Source of the DNA: Orobanche coerulescens
Lineage: Eukaryota; Streptophyta; Magnoliopsida; Lamiales; Orobanchaceae
Direction: 5' to 3'
NCBI GenBank assembly: GCA_033398695.1
Contig: CM065818.1
Span: forward strand, 34,248,001 to 34,312,000
Length of the DNA stretch: 64,000 nt
The position numbers and the translations under genes are program-made. The notes beneath the pieces are model-generated. The model searched no databases and had not been told where the DNA came from. It was given only the letters and a program-made list of their open reading frames with translations. Below are positions 43,613-55,331 of this stretch, piece after piece. How positions within the stretch are numbered: the stretch's first letter is position 1; each line of letters starts with the position of its first letter.

Positions 43613-45014
43613 TGTAGGTCATAAGTCGTCCAGGTACAAGTCTAAGGGGGGTGAATAGACTTGTAGAAACTCTTAAACTCTTTTACACGAAGAGTGAGTT
43701 TCTTCAGCTGATAGGTAGACAAATGACTTGGAGTCGTTTGTGCTTTAATATATGCGGAAGTCAGCTGATGACGAATAGAAAGCAACTAATGAAACACTTA
43801 ACAATGAATGCAGCAGTTAAAGTATGATGCAATAAAACAGTAAATAACGCAGGCAATTATAGTGGTCTCAGAGGTGGGGTAATCCTCTATTAATCCACTT
43901 TTCTCCAAACCAGTTGGAGATGAATTCACTATAATTCTCAACCAGTGATAAATATTACAGTGATTCAAATCACACTACAACAGCTTCCAACCAGTGGAAA
44001 TCTGTGCCGTTGTACCCACTTGACTACCTTGCACCTCTTGATCCTCGATCCTTGGATGCCTTTACAGTCTCTTACTTCAACCAGTGAAGTACCCCGTACT
44101 CAGGATTATAGACAAGAGTTTTTGTCTTCTCCAACTAAGAGCTTCTTTAAGTATGAACTTTTAGAACTGCTCTTTTCACGATGTTATTGATTACTTTAGA
44201 TTGATTGATTGCTTTGATCGCTTGAATGTATGTTCGCACCAGTGATTGCTCAGTTTCAAATCTTCGGATATATATAGGTCACGATCTCTGAGCTTTTTCC
44301 TTGTAGCCGTTGCAAATCTTTTGAACAAATCCGTCCGTTGGAGGGAGACTTCTTTGTTTAATCTTTCTGAATGTTGCAAGGCTGGATTCCCATTATTTTA
44401 TTTTATCTTCCGACCATTGTGAAGACAACTGCATGTGAGTGCCGAATCTTTTGAATATAAAACGATTAAAGTCTTCAAGGTGGGTCTGGATGATTTATTT
44501 AAATCATATCTCTTGCGGGAATCACTCCAATTTGTCTCTTCACATTGCATGTGACTTTCCGTAATACTTGACTTTTCAACGCATGCTGACGTGGACTTTG
44601 GAGTACTTGGCTGACTTCGACTAGGCTGATGAGCAGCTAACATCTCTGCAGTCTGGGCCTCTATGCTGTTCACTGTTTGTGACTTATCTGATCAGGTGAC
44701 TTCCCTGAGGTACCTTGGTCAGTGATCTGGTCAAACTTCTACGATAAATTATGTTGACCAGACTACTCGACTCGACTGACCGATCCTCTCTCGATGAACT
44801 TAGTCAGACTCGACTTAGCCGATTTTCAGCCTAACTAATTTTTGGCCTACAGAAGATACTCATTTGGTTCTTCTTTACATTTTGCCAAGTTTTATACTTA
44901 ACATATTTGGCCTATGGAAGATACTCATTTGGTTCTTCCTTACATTTTTGCCAAGTAATAAACATTTGAATTTATATTAATGACATCATCAAAATCTAAC
45001 AAGTATTCCTAACA
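43613..45014 (-). mobile_element. Element G2 5' LTR
   Basis: TGTAGGTCATAAG...TTCCTAACA. Terminal hairpin at 43635-43665 with the same arms as the other G2 LTR and 6 G in the loop. The initiator-Met type primer-binding site adjoins at 43599-43610. Confidence 0.92.
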
Positions 45015-45019
45015 ATGTA

Positions 45020-46546
45020 CGTTATGGTTTCCGCAGTTGAGTACAGATTGTTCGTTACGTACGTTAACCTGTGAGAGGTTACGTACGTAAACTTCATAAC
45101 GTACGTTAACAACTCGCGTTAACGTACGTAACGCGCTGTCAGGCCTTTTAATTCCTGACTTATCCTCAGTCGCGTTATTTCGTTCCTTCTCACCCCTTTG
45201 TGCGAGATGTGAGTTCCTTGAGCGATTTGGAGCGATTTGCCCAGGGCAATCCTTAGAGTTCCTTTGGAGATCGATTGTTGTGCTTCAAGCAAGGTTTATC
45301 ATCATCATAATCATCCTCCATCCGTCTAAATCGAGGTATATTTACTTAGAACCCTAACATTTGGGGATTTTGGGGTTTTGTTTTAGGTTTCACCCTTCTA
45401 GTCCGATTTGCCCCTTATGATTGTTAGATTTCGATAGCGTAATCACCATCCCTTGTTTCTCTTGTGGTTTTGCGGATTAAACTCGATGTTTTCCCCCGTT
45501 GATAGTTTGGATTTGGTTGTGACCTTGTATGACCGACAAATTGTTCCAACGGGTAGAATTAGGATGAATTCTTACCTTTCCGCATTATTGAGACTTGTTG
45601 TATACCATTATTGTGTTAGGAACGGATTTGGGAGAATTGTTCGGACCGAAACATATTCCTTCGTCGTTTCCTTCGTTTCGTCTTATTCAAGGCAAGTACA
45701 TGTATTACATTTCGTTATGTATGTTGTGATTTTCGAAATGAATGATGAATTGTGATTTTCGGTTGCATGAGTTGTGTTCCTTCCACCCGGAGTGTCCGAA
45801 GGGATGTCTGGGGGTCGATACTAAGGGGTACGGCCGCGGAAGTGAACTTGTGTGTGATTGAACTTCCACCCGGAGTGTCCGACGGGATGTCTGGGGGTCG
45901 ATACTAAGGGGTACGGCCACGGAAGTGGTATCCCACCCAGAGCGTTCGACTGGATGTCTGGGGGTCGATACTAAGGGGTACGGCCACGGGATACCAGTTG
46001 TGATTTTGTGACATCGGGATGATCGAAACTGAGTTGATTGCCAATGTAGTATTCCGGAATATTTATGGCAAATGATTTCTGATTGAAATGATTGTGTAAA
46101 ACCGTATTTTGTATATAATGTTATGTAATTGCGTACAAGCACTAGCTATTCGAATGCTAACCCCTTAAATGGGGGAAATGCGTCTTATGCATTTCAGGTA
46201 CCGGGAGAGCTGAGGAGCATGCACGGGACGTGCACGCAAAGGATGGGCTGGCATGATGATGTGGCTCGAGTCTATATTTTTATGATTTGTCATTGCATTT
46301 GTCGAGTAATGGAGTAGAGTGTTTACTTCTAAACTTGGTTTAAGTCCCCTGCATGGGCAATGAATTGATGTTTACATTATGTTTCATGTACTCTGTTGAA
46401 ATGTTTTGGCCGAGGCCACGGCCCTATTTACTTTTCGAGTGCATCTTTTGGGATTTCATTGTGGTTATGTGTCTTGTGTTAGCCTGGTAGACCTCACAAG
46501 GATTCTACGGCGTGTAATGTCCCATTTTGTGAATTGGGGTGTTACA
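45020..46546 (+). mobile_element. Element D 3' LTR, last piece
   Basis: It continues D's LTR from the palindrome cluster (45020-45133) to GGGGTGTTACA. Donor at 45336, acceptor at 46197. The hairpin module has three units (45780-45842, 45863-45925, 45927-45995) against two in the 5' LTR, with a 20-base spacer between the first two. The TSD agtgt follows at 46547-46551. Confidence 0.92.
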
Positions 46547-46551
46547 AGTGT

Positions 46552-47384
46552 GACACGAATAGCCCATCACAGTCCGATACAATACTCTTGGGGGTACCAT
46601 GTAACCTTACAATCTCTTTAATAAATAGATGGGATAATCTCTCGGGACCCCACGTGTCTTTAATCTCCAAAAAGTGGGCTGATTTGGTCAGCCGATCAAC
46701 AGTCACCCAAATCGTGTTCATTCCTTGACGACTCGTCAGCAAGCTAGTGATAAAATCCATTGATATGTCCTCCCATTTCCATTCGGGAATCGGGAGCGGT
46801 TTCAGCATTCCTGCGGGTCGCTGATGCTCAATCTTAACCTGCTTACAGGTTAAACATCTTGAAACGAATTCGGCAACCTCACGTTTCATATTTCCCCATC
46901 AATAATGTTGTTTCAAATCCTTATACATCTTACTAGATCCCGGGTGAATCGAGTACGGTGTAGCATGGGCTTACCTTATGATAGAGTTCCTCAACTCTTC
47001 ATTTGCTGGTACACACGCTCGATTCCTGAATCGTATCAATCCGTCCTCGTGGATCACTAATCCAGGGGCTTTGCCTTGAGTGACTTCATCCCGAACTCGA
47101 GATAGGAATGGATCTGTAATCTGCTTCGATCTGATTATATCATCAAGAGACGAAGAAATCTCAAGTGCGCAAAGCTGTCCCTGAACACGCTGTAACCAAA
47201 CTTCAATCTCTAGCCTCATAAGGTCCAACTGCAATTCCTTCTGACATGTCAAGCGGCCAAGCATCTGCTCCTGCACTGTCTTACGGCTCAAGGCATCGGC
47301 AACCACATTTGCCTTGACTGGATGATAAAGGATCTCGATATCATAATCTTTGATTAATTATAGCCACCTTCTTTGCCTCATGTT
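46552..47384 (-). pseudogene. Element B integrase N-terminus and RNase H end
   Basis: The frame 46542-46889 gives [56 protein letters not shown] and IVSDCDGLFVS. In the last, C replaces the R of the usual SDRDG. Upstream, a TGA lies near 46900 before the zinc finger, and the frame 46971-47306 gives the RNase H-integrase linker after ADALSRK. Another stop (TAA) interrupts RRWLELIKD near 47353. E's TSD atgtt ends it at 47384; the gene continues at 52418. Confidence 0.88.
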
Positions 47385-47691
47385 TGTAATACCCGGATTT
47401 TCTGTATAAATTTTTCGCGTTATTTTATCTGAGATATACTGTATAGTTTGGTATCTATACAGTATGGATAAAAAAAATTGAGAACCGAGACAGTTATACT
47501 GATGTGATTATCGTTTTTGATTGACAGATATATTCAGGATATGTTGTATCAGGTTTAACTGATTTGGATATCAGGTATACCGTATGAGGATATTTTTGGA
47601 TTCATTATGTGTATTCAGTATGCCGTATGTTCGTATCCAGTATGTCGAGACGTCGGACAGGAACAGTTGATTTTGGCTAAGTATAAAAGCC

Positions 47692-48263
47692 ATTACGTAC
47701 GTTAAGCCTTGGAGCTTACGTACGTAAAATGTGTTAGCTTACGTACGTTATATAGTGTACATAACGTACGTAACAAGAGGAATCGGGCAATGGGGCCCGT
47801 GGTCGGCGGCTTTCGGCGCAGATGTGGACAGGTGAGTCAACGGATGGAGTTACGTACGTTATACAGGGTGTATTACGTACATAATACGAGTATAGTACTG
47901 TAGCAAGTCAACGTACATATTACGTACGCAACGGAATAAGTGTTACGTACGTTATGGGGCGGCTGGCCGAGTCGTGGCCGAGATGACCTGGATGGCCGAG
48001 CATGGCCGGTCGTGACTCATTGGAATGGCCGAGCATGGTCGACAATGACTCGTGGGGGTGGCCGATCACGGTCGGCAGTGACTCACAGGGATGGCTAGGA
48101 CTGGCCCATTACGTACGTAAGGCAGTGGCCGGTTACGGCCGTAAGGGCCAGTTACGTACGTAAGCCAGCTGCCGGTTACGTACGTAAAGATGCCGAACGA
48201 ACTGGGCAGTGGGGTAGGCCACGGCCGGCTATGTACGTAAGGACCCGCCGGTTACGTACGTAA
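47692..48263. repeat. Palindrome cluster in U3 of solo LTR E
   Basis: More than ten TTACGTACGTAA or near variants, including one TTACGGCCGTAA near 48134, the form that dominates in F. In the middle (47990-48090) there are about three diverged 40-base units with TGGCCGA.CA.GGTCG and TGACTCA. Confidence 0.85.
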
Positions 48264-48283
48264 CGTGCCGGCAGGTCTCGACC

Positions 48284-48292
48284 TATATAAGG
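48284..48292 (+). promoter_or_regulatory. TATA box of solo LTR E
   Basis: TATATAAGG, about 20 bases after the last TTACGTACGTAA and 153 bases before the donor-type site. Confidence 0.65.
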
Positions 48293-48444
48293 CCTGGACC
48301 GAGTCATCTTGGGCATTTTTCATTTTTCTTCATTTTTTCGCGATTCCTTCATCAAAAGTGGATGGATTTGAGTAAGATCATCATCTAGCAACATGTTTGG
48401 AAGTTGGAATCATGGATTAACATCATCTTCCACCCGGATCGAAG

Positions 48445-51400
48445 GTAAGAACACCTAAAATTTTGGTTTTTGGATGTTCTTGAGGTTTCTTGGTGTTTTG
48501 GCCGATTTGCCTCGTTTTGATTCAGATTATTGATTGAACTTGATTGTAAACTCGTAATCATTCAATACTCTTGAAGTTTTGTGGAACGAATTCGAGTATT
48601 TCTTTGAATAATCGATTGAATTGGACTATGCCTTCAAAGTGTTCGATGAAATGTCTCAATGAGTAGAACTTGGAAAATTCTACACGTTTTCGTATGAACG
48701 GTGATGGAATTGATATTGTTGTGATGATTCTTGGTATTTACAAGAATTTTGTTAAGGGAAGATAATGAACTAGTGATCACATGATTCGATTATGTTGTTA
48801 TGATTATGGAATCGTAGTATTCTCGATGTTCTTGGTGGTTTGTTGCGATTCATGATGTTATGAGAAGTATATATTGAACAACATGATTATATACACCTTG
48901 AATTATGAATAAGGGTTGTTTAGATGTTAGAAAACATCGGGTTATGTTTTTTTTATGGATTATGAACGTGAATTTGGATAATTCGTGTTCTTGAAGAACT
49001 CTTGAGTTACATGTTATGATTTTGGAAGGATTTCGGATAATTTTGGAATGTGATTATTCATGATAATAATCGGTAAATTGTTTTCTACGAATTTACAAGT
49101 ATGAACAAGAAGGAGTTTTGTCTTCGTATTTGGAGTTGAAGTTGGAATCGAATATGTTATAAAATCCTTAATGTCGAGATGAATTGATCATTGATATGCT
49201 GAATACGTTTTAAAGTGTTGGTGTTTTGGATATGAATATGGAATATTCACATTTAGAACTAAGTTATGTATCTTGGTACAATATTCGTATAGGAATACGA
49301 ATATGATTTCGAGTTTGATTGGAATTATTATTCATGTTTGAATTTTGATATTCATACTTATTGAATAAGTGTTCAATTCGGATAATGGAATTATTTGAAA
49401 GCTTTGGAATATGGTTATCTATGATGTTGAATTAATCGGATCGTCCGAATTGATGATGATAATCGGTAATTGGTTTATATTATGAATTTACAAGGAGGAA
49501 ACTTGTATCCATATTTAAGATTGAATTTGGAATCGGTAATGTTAGACCCTTGTTGGTTTAAATTGATTATTGATATGATCTTCGGATTTTGGAATCGTAT
49601 TGTCGTTTTGAATTCGTGATCGATTGATTTGGTTGTTCGGATTTGTGTCTAATCGGGATATGGTGGAACCGTTGGGTTTATTGATCGGTTATATTGATTA
49701 TTGAGTTGCGACTTGTATCGTGGATATGGGTTCGTATTTGTTTGAGTTGTATTGTTCAGTTTTGTTTATTATCGAGGTTTCGTTGAATCGTTGAGTTTGT
49801 TGGTTGGCTATGTCGGTTATTGATTGTTATCGGATTGTTGTTGATTGATTACTTCAATAGGTTGATATATTTTGATCGTGGATTATGACCGTTGTGTTGC
49901 GGTTGAGGCTAAAGAGTTCGTAGATTGATTTTGGTCGGGGCTGAGGAGCTCGTATACTAAGGCAATGGATTTTGGTAACGGCTTCGTGGTATTGGTATCG
50001 AGGCAAGTTTATACTTGTTCAGTTTATAATATTTGATGAATGGTTTCGTTTTCATTTCATTTATAATTCGTATAGCAATGTTGTTCGAAAGGTAAATTGT
50101 CGGTTAATGAGTTGTATATCGTACTCTGGTTGTAATAAGTCATAAGGTGTATGATTTAATTGTGTTCAGGGAAGACATGAGTTATCTTTGGTCAAGGATA
50201 TAGAATATCGGATATCGAGGATAGTTATCGTGATGACATAAGTATCGGGATAAAGATTTATTGGTATTGAATGGATGGTACCTTATTTGAGATTATTTAT
50301 ATAACTGTGTATTCGTTTAGGGATATTGTTCGTGGAAAGGATGTTGTCTTCGGCTTTGAGGTAATTTATGTATATTTCAGTTATGAGATAATTATTATGT
50401 TGAGTTGTTGTATATGTTGTATGTTGAGGCTTCATATATTGAGATTCGTACTGGTTGTTCGTTGAGGGATGTTGATCCCAGGACTATTGTTGGTATTAAT
50501 GGTTGTGTTGATCGTCTCATTGGGGGGATGTTGATGGATATGGTCCTCGGCTTTGAGGTAATCTAAGTATTTGTTCAGTCATGTGGATAATTAGTATGTT
50601 GAGTTGTTGTATATGTTGAGGTTTCGTGTAATGAGTTTTGTATCGGTTATTCGTTGAGGGATGTTGATCCCAGGACTGTTGTATTGAGATCGTAGATCAT
50701 GTTGGTCATTCATTTGGGGATGATGATCCCAGGATTGATGTTTTGGATATTGATTAGTCGTGTCAACTTTTCATTGTCAGTCTGTTGTTGTTCACTTCGG
50801 TGAGTCTTTTAATCCTTATTTGATATGTGTTTCTTTGAGTTTCGTTGTCATGTTGCATCGTGACATATCTGGAGTCATATATGCGTGCTGATTGGTTATT
50901 GTGTAGGATTTTTAGCCGGGCACATGATGGTTATGTGTTGATATTTCCACATTGAACCGTGCACACGAGACGTAGTTCGTGAGGCTAATTAGGTACAAGA
51001 CCACACGTGTATGTGATCAATACTCGGGGTGGCTTGTGCACGGACACATTTCTGGATCGGGCGTACTATGATTTCCATCTTTGAGCCTTATTATTTGGTC
51101 GTTCATCCTCCATTCATGGTTGGGTATGTTCGACGGTTTGCGACTGGTTGTTCATACGCCCGAGGGGTATGTTTCGACAGTCGAGGTTATTTTCTTGAGA
51201 TCCATTATTGTTGATCGTTTGGAGTTTACCTTGTTGATGGTATTCTCGGTTATTGTTGGTCCTTTGTTGATCATTTGGAGTTTACCTTGTTGATGGTATT
51301 CTCGGTTATTGTTGATCCTTCCTTGATTGCGTTCGAGATTTACCTTTTTGATGATATTCTCAATTATCGTGATCCTTTATTGGTCGTATTGGAGTTATCA

Positions 51401-51898
51401 TGTCGATGATATTCTTGGTTGAGGTATTGGTTGATCATTGTTATTGATCGTATAAGCATTCGGACTGTACGTCGATGTTCGGGATTTGTTATCATTATCA
51501 TGTGGTAGTTGATCTACAGATATGCTGTGTATTATTGGTTTATACAGGTTGAGATTTGATTGTGTAATCCGACAGACAGGATTTGGCATAGATTGGATTA
51601 TTTCCACACTTATGAGTTATGATGATGTTTTGAGGATTGTTGGTATTTTTGGAACACAATACGGTATAATTGATGTCGAGTTCATTTCGTCATTTGAGAA
51701 TGCGAAATGTGAATTATGGTAAGGAACGATTTGGATTGGATTGTTATGGATTGGTAAGGTTATGTCGGTAAGATTACATTGGTATTACTCTTACTGTATT
51801 ATTACATTGGTATGTAATTATTTATGTTGATGTGATCGATATCATTATTGAGTATTGTGGCTGACCCCGTCGTGGGCTTTATTTTTAGGTACTCGGAG
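48445..51898 (+). other. Candidate leader intron within solo LTR E
   Basis: GAAG/GTAAGA to ATTTTTAG/GTAC, 3454 bases, AT-rich, with no long frame. It contains the stem-CTAATTAG-stem module (50964-51039), repeats with GGATGTTGATCCCAGGACT (about 50466-50745, three units) and the 52-bp minisatellite. Confidence 0.45.
50964..51039 (+). promoter_or_regulatory. Stem-CTAATTAG-stem module in LTR E
   Basis: CACGA (50964-50968) with TCGTG (50977-50981), CTAATTAG (50985-50992), then GTACAAGACCAC (50993-51004) with GTGGCTTGTGC (51029-51039), one mismatch. Seen from the other strand the order equals that in B and F. Confidence 0.6.
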
Positions 51899-52417
51899 AT
51901 CGAGCTAGTAGCGGTCGTGAAGGGATGAGATTCCCGATGTGATACTGGCTGTGGCTTGTTTTCAGAGAATTGAGTATTCTATTCCGGTCATTTATTTCCG
52001 CTGCAAATGTGTATTTTGAACTGCATTTATCCACTGCGTGTGTATATTTCAAAATGGCTTTTCGGTATCTTTATCCGCTGCGTGTGTGTGTATTTTAAAA
52101 GGGCTTTTTGGAAGTTTGCGAACTTGGGTTATTTCGTTAAACCTTTTCCTAAACTATTTTATCGGTACGTTTAAGTGGTGGCTTAACGTACATTTTGAAC
52201 TGTCGAGAATTGGCACTTCGCCTTGTATTTTCAAATGGTATTTTATGACGGTATTTGAGAACTATGCTTTTGAAAATAATTGAGTATTTAAAATACTACC
52301 ATCATCGGCCTTTTGGCGTTTTTAAATGGTTTTGAAACGGTTTTTAGCCTGGGGGGTTCCGGCGCGGGACCCTCGGCGCTGTAATATCCCAGATGGTTTT
52401 GGGGGTGTTACAATGTT

Positions 52418-52754
52418 CAACTCTTTCTGAGTAAAAATGTAGTTCAGGCTCTTGTGATCCGTAAAGATCTGACAGGTAACTCCATACAGATAGTGACGCC
52501 AGATTTTTAAAACAAACACCACAGCTGCTAGATCCAAGTCATGGGTCGGATAGTTAACTTCATAGGGTCGCAATTGCCTCGATGCATAGGCAATCACTTT
52601 TCCTTCTTGCATTAGTACACATCCAAGGCCCTACCTCGACGCGTCACTATACACCACGAATCCTTCTATTCCCTTTGGTAGAACCAAAACAGGTGCTGAA
52701 ATCAATCGACTCTTGAGCTCATCAAAACTTTGCTGACATGACTCTGACCACAAG
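52418..52754 (-). pseudogene. Element B RT end and RNase H
   Basis: The frame 52418-52612 gives [40 protein letters not shown] and [16 protein letters not shown]. Upstream, after a TAG in the DASR motif (near 52632), sequence like FDELKSRLISAPVL follows up to F's TSD acaag (52750-52754). It joins 47384 on one side and 55332 on the other when E and F are set aside. Confidence 0.88.
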
Positions 52755-53119
52755 TGTAACACCCCAAACTAGGGGGATATTACAGTGCCGTGAATCCCCG
52801 ACTGGGACCCACCAGGCAAATGAAAATGATGAATTAAATAATATAATTGTAGTACCGAACCACATTATATTACCAAACACTCCGATGAGGAGTTTAAGTA
52901 CAACACACCAGGACAATACCGAATACTAGTGTATTTTATATGAAGATAAAATACACCACCCCGAATAAATAAACATTACAAACGGAATTTGCAGCGGAAA
53001 TTACAAATGACAGAAATAATCAAATGATCAAATGATGAACAAACGGAATGACCGGGGCCCCTACTAGTATCACTCGACTCGTCGCCAACATGCTCTTCCG
53101 TGCCTTTGCCTTGCCGTGA

Positions 53120-54210
53120 CTGAAACAAAATCCCCAACGGGTCGATACGTAACAACAATCCTCAAGGGTTGAAAATACACAAACATGATTTAGTCAAGTT
53201 ATGAAATATCCTTAGTTATGAATTACGCCAAGAGGAGCATCAAAGTACGCCAGTAGTGATCAGTGCAAGTGTACAAGACGGATGACCGGACACACCCGTC
53301 CTTGTACCTAATTAGTCTCACGGAGGTAATCGTTACCGTGTGCACAGTCCAATGTATCACTCCCAATACATGGCCATCACGTGCCCGACTAAAAATTCCA
53401 CACATCCGCACCATCCCACGCAATATGAACCCAGAAGGTCATATGAACAAGAATGACCATAATGAATATCAATGAATAATAATAATCCGACAAAGTCAAG
53501 AATGACTCACCGATACGAAAGTGATAATGAAGTGATTGATAGTTTTCAATGAAATGATTGGAACCGCCGTTCCTCGCTAATGAAATGATTATCCGACAAT
53601 TACAAGTCTCAAAATGATTAATACAATGATGAATAAGTTATGATTATGAATGATCAACAACAAAAGGAATGAATATCCTTTTAACCGAGTAAGAATCAAC
53701 TTACACAACAACGATGAAGAATGTCCGTCCACGAACAACGTCCTAACCAAGATCTTGGTCGCTCGAACAACCTTAATTCAATACAATTACCAACAATCCG
53801 ATCAATAACGAATCAAACACGAATATAACGAACTCAAGACGTCGATACGATTAAACCAAGTTCATAGGGGCATTATATCGAACACTTTGAGTCCAACTTC
53901 GATTGATTACAACTAAACCTCAACAATACCAATCTCAAATCCCCAAGAAGTGCTTCAAATCAATAAAACATCTCCCATACGATCAATAGTCCGTTAAGAA
54001 TATCCAAAAACGTGATTATAACAACTATTAATCGGGAATCCCCAAATCCAACTCGATATTCAAAGTGTTCTTGAATAAATCTCTCAATAATCCAATGAAT
54101 CCTTATACAAACTCATAATCATAAACATATCCCTTCATATAACATGATTATAACGTCCAAAACATTACATCTCGACACAAAATCGAAATCCAAGGTGTTG
54201 AAGAAATTAC
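53120..54210 (-). other. Candidate leader intron within solo LTR F
   Basis: Minus strand CAAGAG/GTAATT to GATTTTGTTTCAG/TCACGG, 1091 bases. A short CCC-AAC-GGG hairpin lies 13 bases inside the acceptor end (53133-53141). It contains the stem-CTAATTAG-stem module. Confidence 0.45.
53271..53340 (-). promoter_or_regulatory. Stem-CTAATTAG-stem module in LTR F
   Basis: GTACAAGACGG (53271-53281) with CCGTCCTTGTAC (53296-53307, one bulge), CTAATTAG (53308-53315), then CACGG (53319-53323) with CCGTG (53336-53340). Inside the last stem GGTAA and TTACC also pair. In B and E the outer pair is CACGA/TCGTG, so an A-T pair has become G-C in F. Confidence 0.62.
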
Positions 54211-54407
54211 CTCTTGAAGATCCAACCACTTCGATCCGATGAACACGAGTTATAACGAGTATCCAAGCTTCCCAAAGGAATGAAGATGATGAAGATTACA
54301 CACTCAAGTGATTGATGATGATGAAATCACTCTCTCAACACTCTCTCGGATGAAGAAGGAAAAATGAAAAAGTGAGGTGAAATGACCGGCCAAGTCATTG
54401 GCATCGC

Positions 54408-54985
54408 TGAAGTTACGGCCGTAACTCGGCCCTCTTACGGCCGTAACTTTCCAAGTCAACGGCCTTACGGCCAGAATCGCCAACTCAGACGGCCGTAACT
54501 CGGCTTCGTCAAAGCTCGCCGACAGACTTACGGCCAGAACCGATCTGAGTTACGGGCGTAACTCCGCCTTCGTCAAAAACATCCGTCGACACCCTTACGG
54601 CCAGAATCGCACACCTTACGGCCGTAACTCGATGATACGGCCGTATCCGCCAAATCTTACGGCGTAAGCCCTCTTCGCCAAAACGGCCAGCACCACTGCC
54701 GCCAGACGGCCAGAATCGCCAACTCGTACGGCCGTACCTGCCTCGACTTACGGCCGTATGCCGCAACCCTTACGGCCGTAAGTCACCCTTGGTCGACAAC
54801 ACCCAAAACTTACGAACACCACTTACGGCCGTATCTCACCTTCCTTACGGCCGTAACTCACCTTCGGCCAAAATGCCCGGGCAGCCTGCTGGACCACTTA
54901 CGGCCGTAACCGGCCAGCCTTACGGCCGTACCCGCTGACTTACGGCCGTATCCCAGAACCTTACGGCCGTAACTCGATGCTGGCC
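54408..54985. repeat. Palindrome cluster in U3 of solo LTR F
   Basis: At least seven exact TTACGGCCGTAA and many variants (ATACGGCCGTAT, TTACGGCCAGAA, GTACGGCCGTAC). The centre is GGCC here where it is GTAC in D and E. Confidence 0.88.
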
Positions 54986-55331
54986 AAGGTGAATCAATCC
55001 GATAATTCCGATTCCTCGCTACGACTGATGAATGATCCGACATATCATACGAATGTGAAAGTGAACAAGTCTAACACGAGCCAAAGATGATACTCTCAGT
55101 ACAAGGCTATCAATCACAATGAAAATGATAATACTCCCGTCTCGATCTAAAAACGGAGATAAAAATGACGATCGGTAACTGATATACGATTACAACATGC
55201 CAACATTGAACGCAAATGAGTGATTCATGAATGATGAGTGATTATTAATGAGTGAGAATTACTGAGTGACAATTACAGACTGATAATTACTGAATGAAAA
55301 TGAATGAATTACAACCGGGTATTACAACAAG

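Larger units (their letters stand above)
38797..45014 (-). mobile_element. Element G2: SIRE-like deletion derivative without pol
   Basis: LTRs 38797-40207 (1411 bp) and 43613-45014 (1402 bp). TSD acgta on the left and atgta on the right, one mutated base. The 3.4-kb interior holds Gag (right) and the C-terminal half of the extra ORF (left). Protease, integrase, RT, RNase H and the N-terminal domain of the extra ORF are missing as one block; the junction is at about 42004-42007. It can only have moved, if it did so after the deletion, with proteins from another copy. Confidence 0.9.
10807..46546 (+). mobile_element. Element D: Tekay-like gypsy retrotransposon, plus strand, its 3' LTR opened by G1 and G2
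   Basis: 5' LTR 10807-12852, primer-binding site 12857-12868, gag-pol 13113-17734, polypurine tract 17758-17767, and a 3' LTR in three pieces: 17770-18334, 38760-38796 and 45020-46546. TSD agtgt is outside. Without its insertions D is about 9.1 kb. It is the best preserved element here: one nonsense codon and one frameshift in gag and one nonsense codon in pol. Confidence 0.93.
47385..52412 (+). mobile_element. Solo LTR E, 5.0 kb
   Basis: TGTAATACCCGG...GGGGGTGTTACA, 5028 bp, flanked by perfect atgtt duplications (47380-47384 and 52413-52417). No primer-binding site, gag or pol is inside, so the element was reduced to one LTR by recombination between its two LTRs. Plus orientation is inferred from the palindromes, TATA, donor and acceptor order shared with D. 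Parts: palindrome cluster 47692-48263, TATATAAGG at 48284-48292, donor GAAG/GTAAGA at 48445, acceptor TTATTTTTAG/GTACTC at 51898, minisatellite 51205-51430. Five kb is very long for an LTR. Confidence 0.93.
52755..55326 (-). mobile_element. Solo LTR F, 2.6 kb
   Basis: TGTAACACCCC...CGGGTATTACA, 2572 bp, flanked by perfect acaag (52750-52754 and 55327-55331). No internal region, so a solo LTR. Minus orientation follows from the order of parts: palindrome cluster 54408-54985, donor GAG/GTAATT at 54210, acceptor TTGTTTCAG at 53120. No TATA box was recognised. Confidence 0.93.

Noticed and set aside
47385..52412. E as a complete non-autonomous element (LARD or TRIM)
   Set aside because: There are no internal LTR repeats, primer site or polypurine tract. 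TSDs directly flank one LTR, so it is a solo LTR.
54408..54985. TTACGGCCGTAA array as a possible centromeric or satellite repeat
   Set aside because: Units are irregularly spaced and confined to U3 of a TSD-bounded solo LTR.
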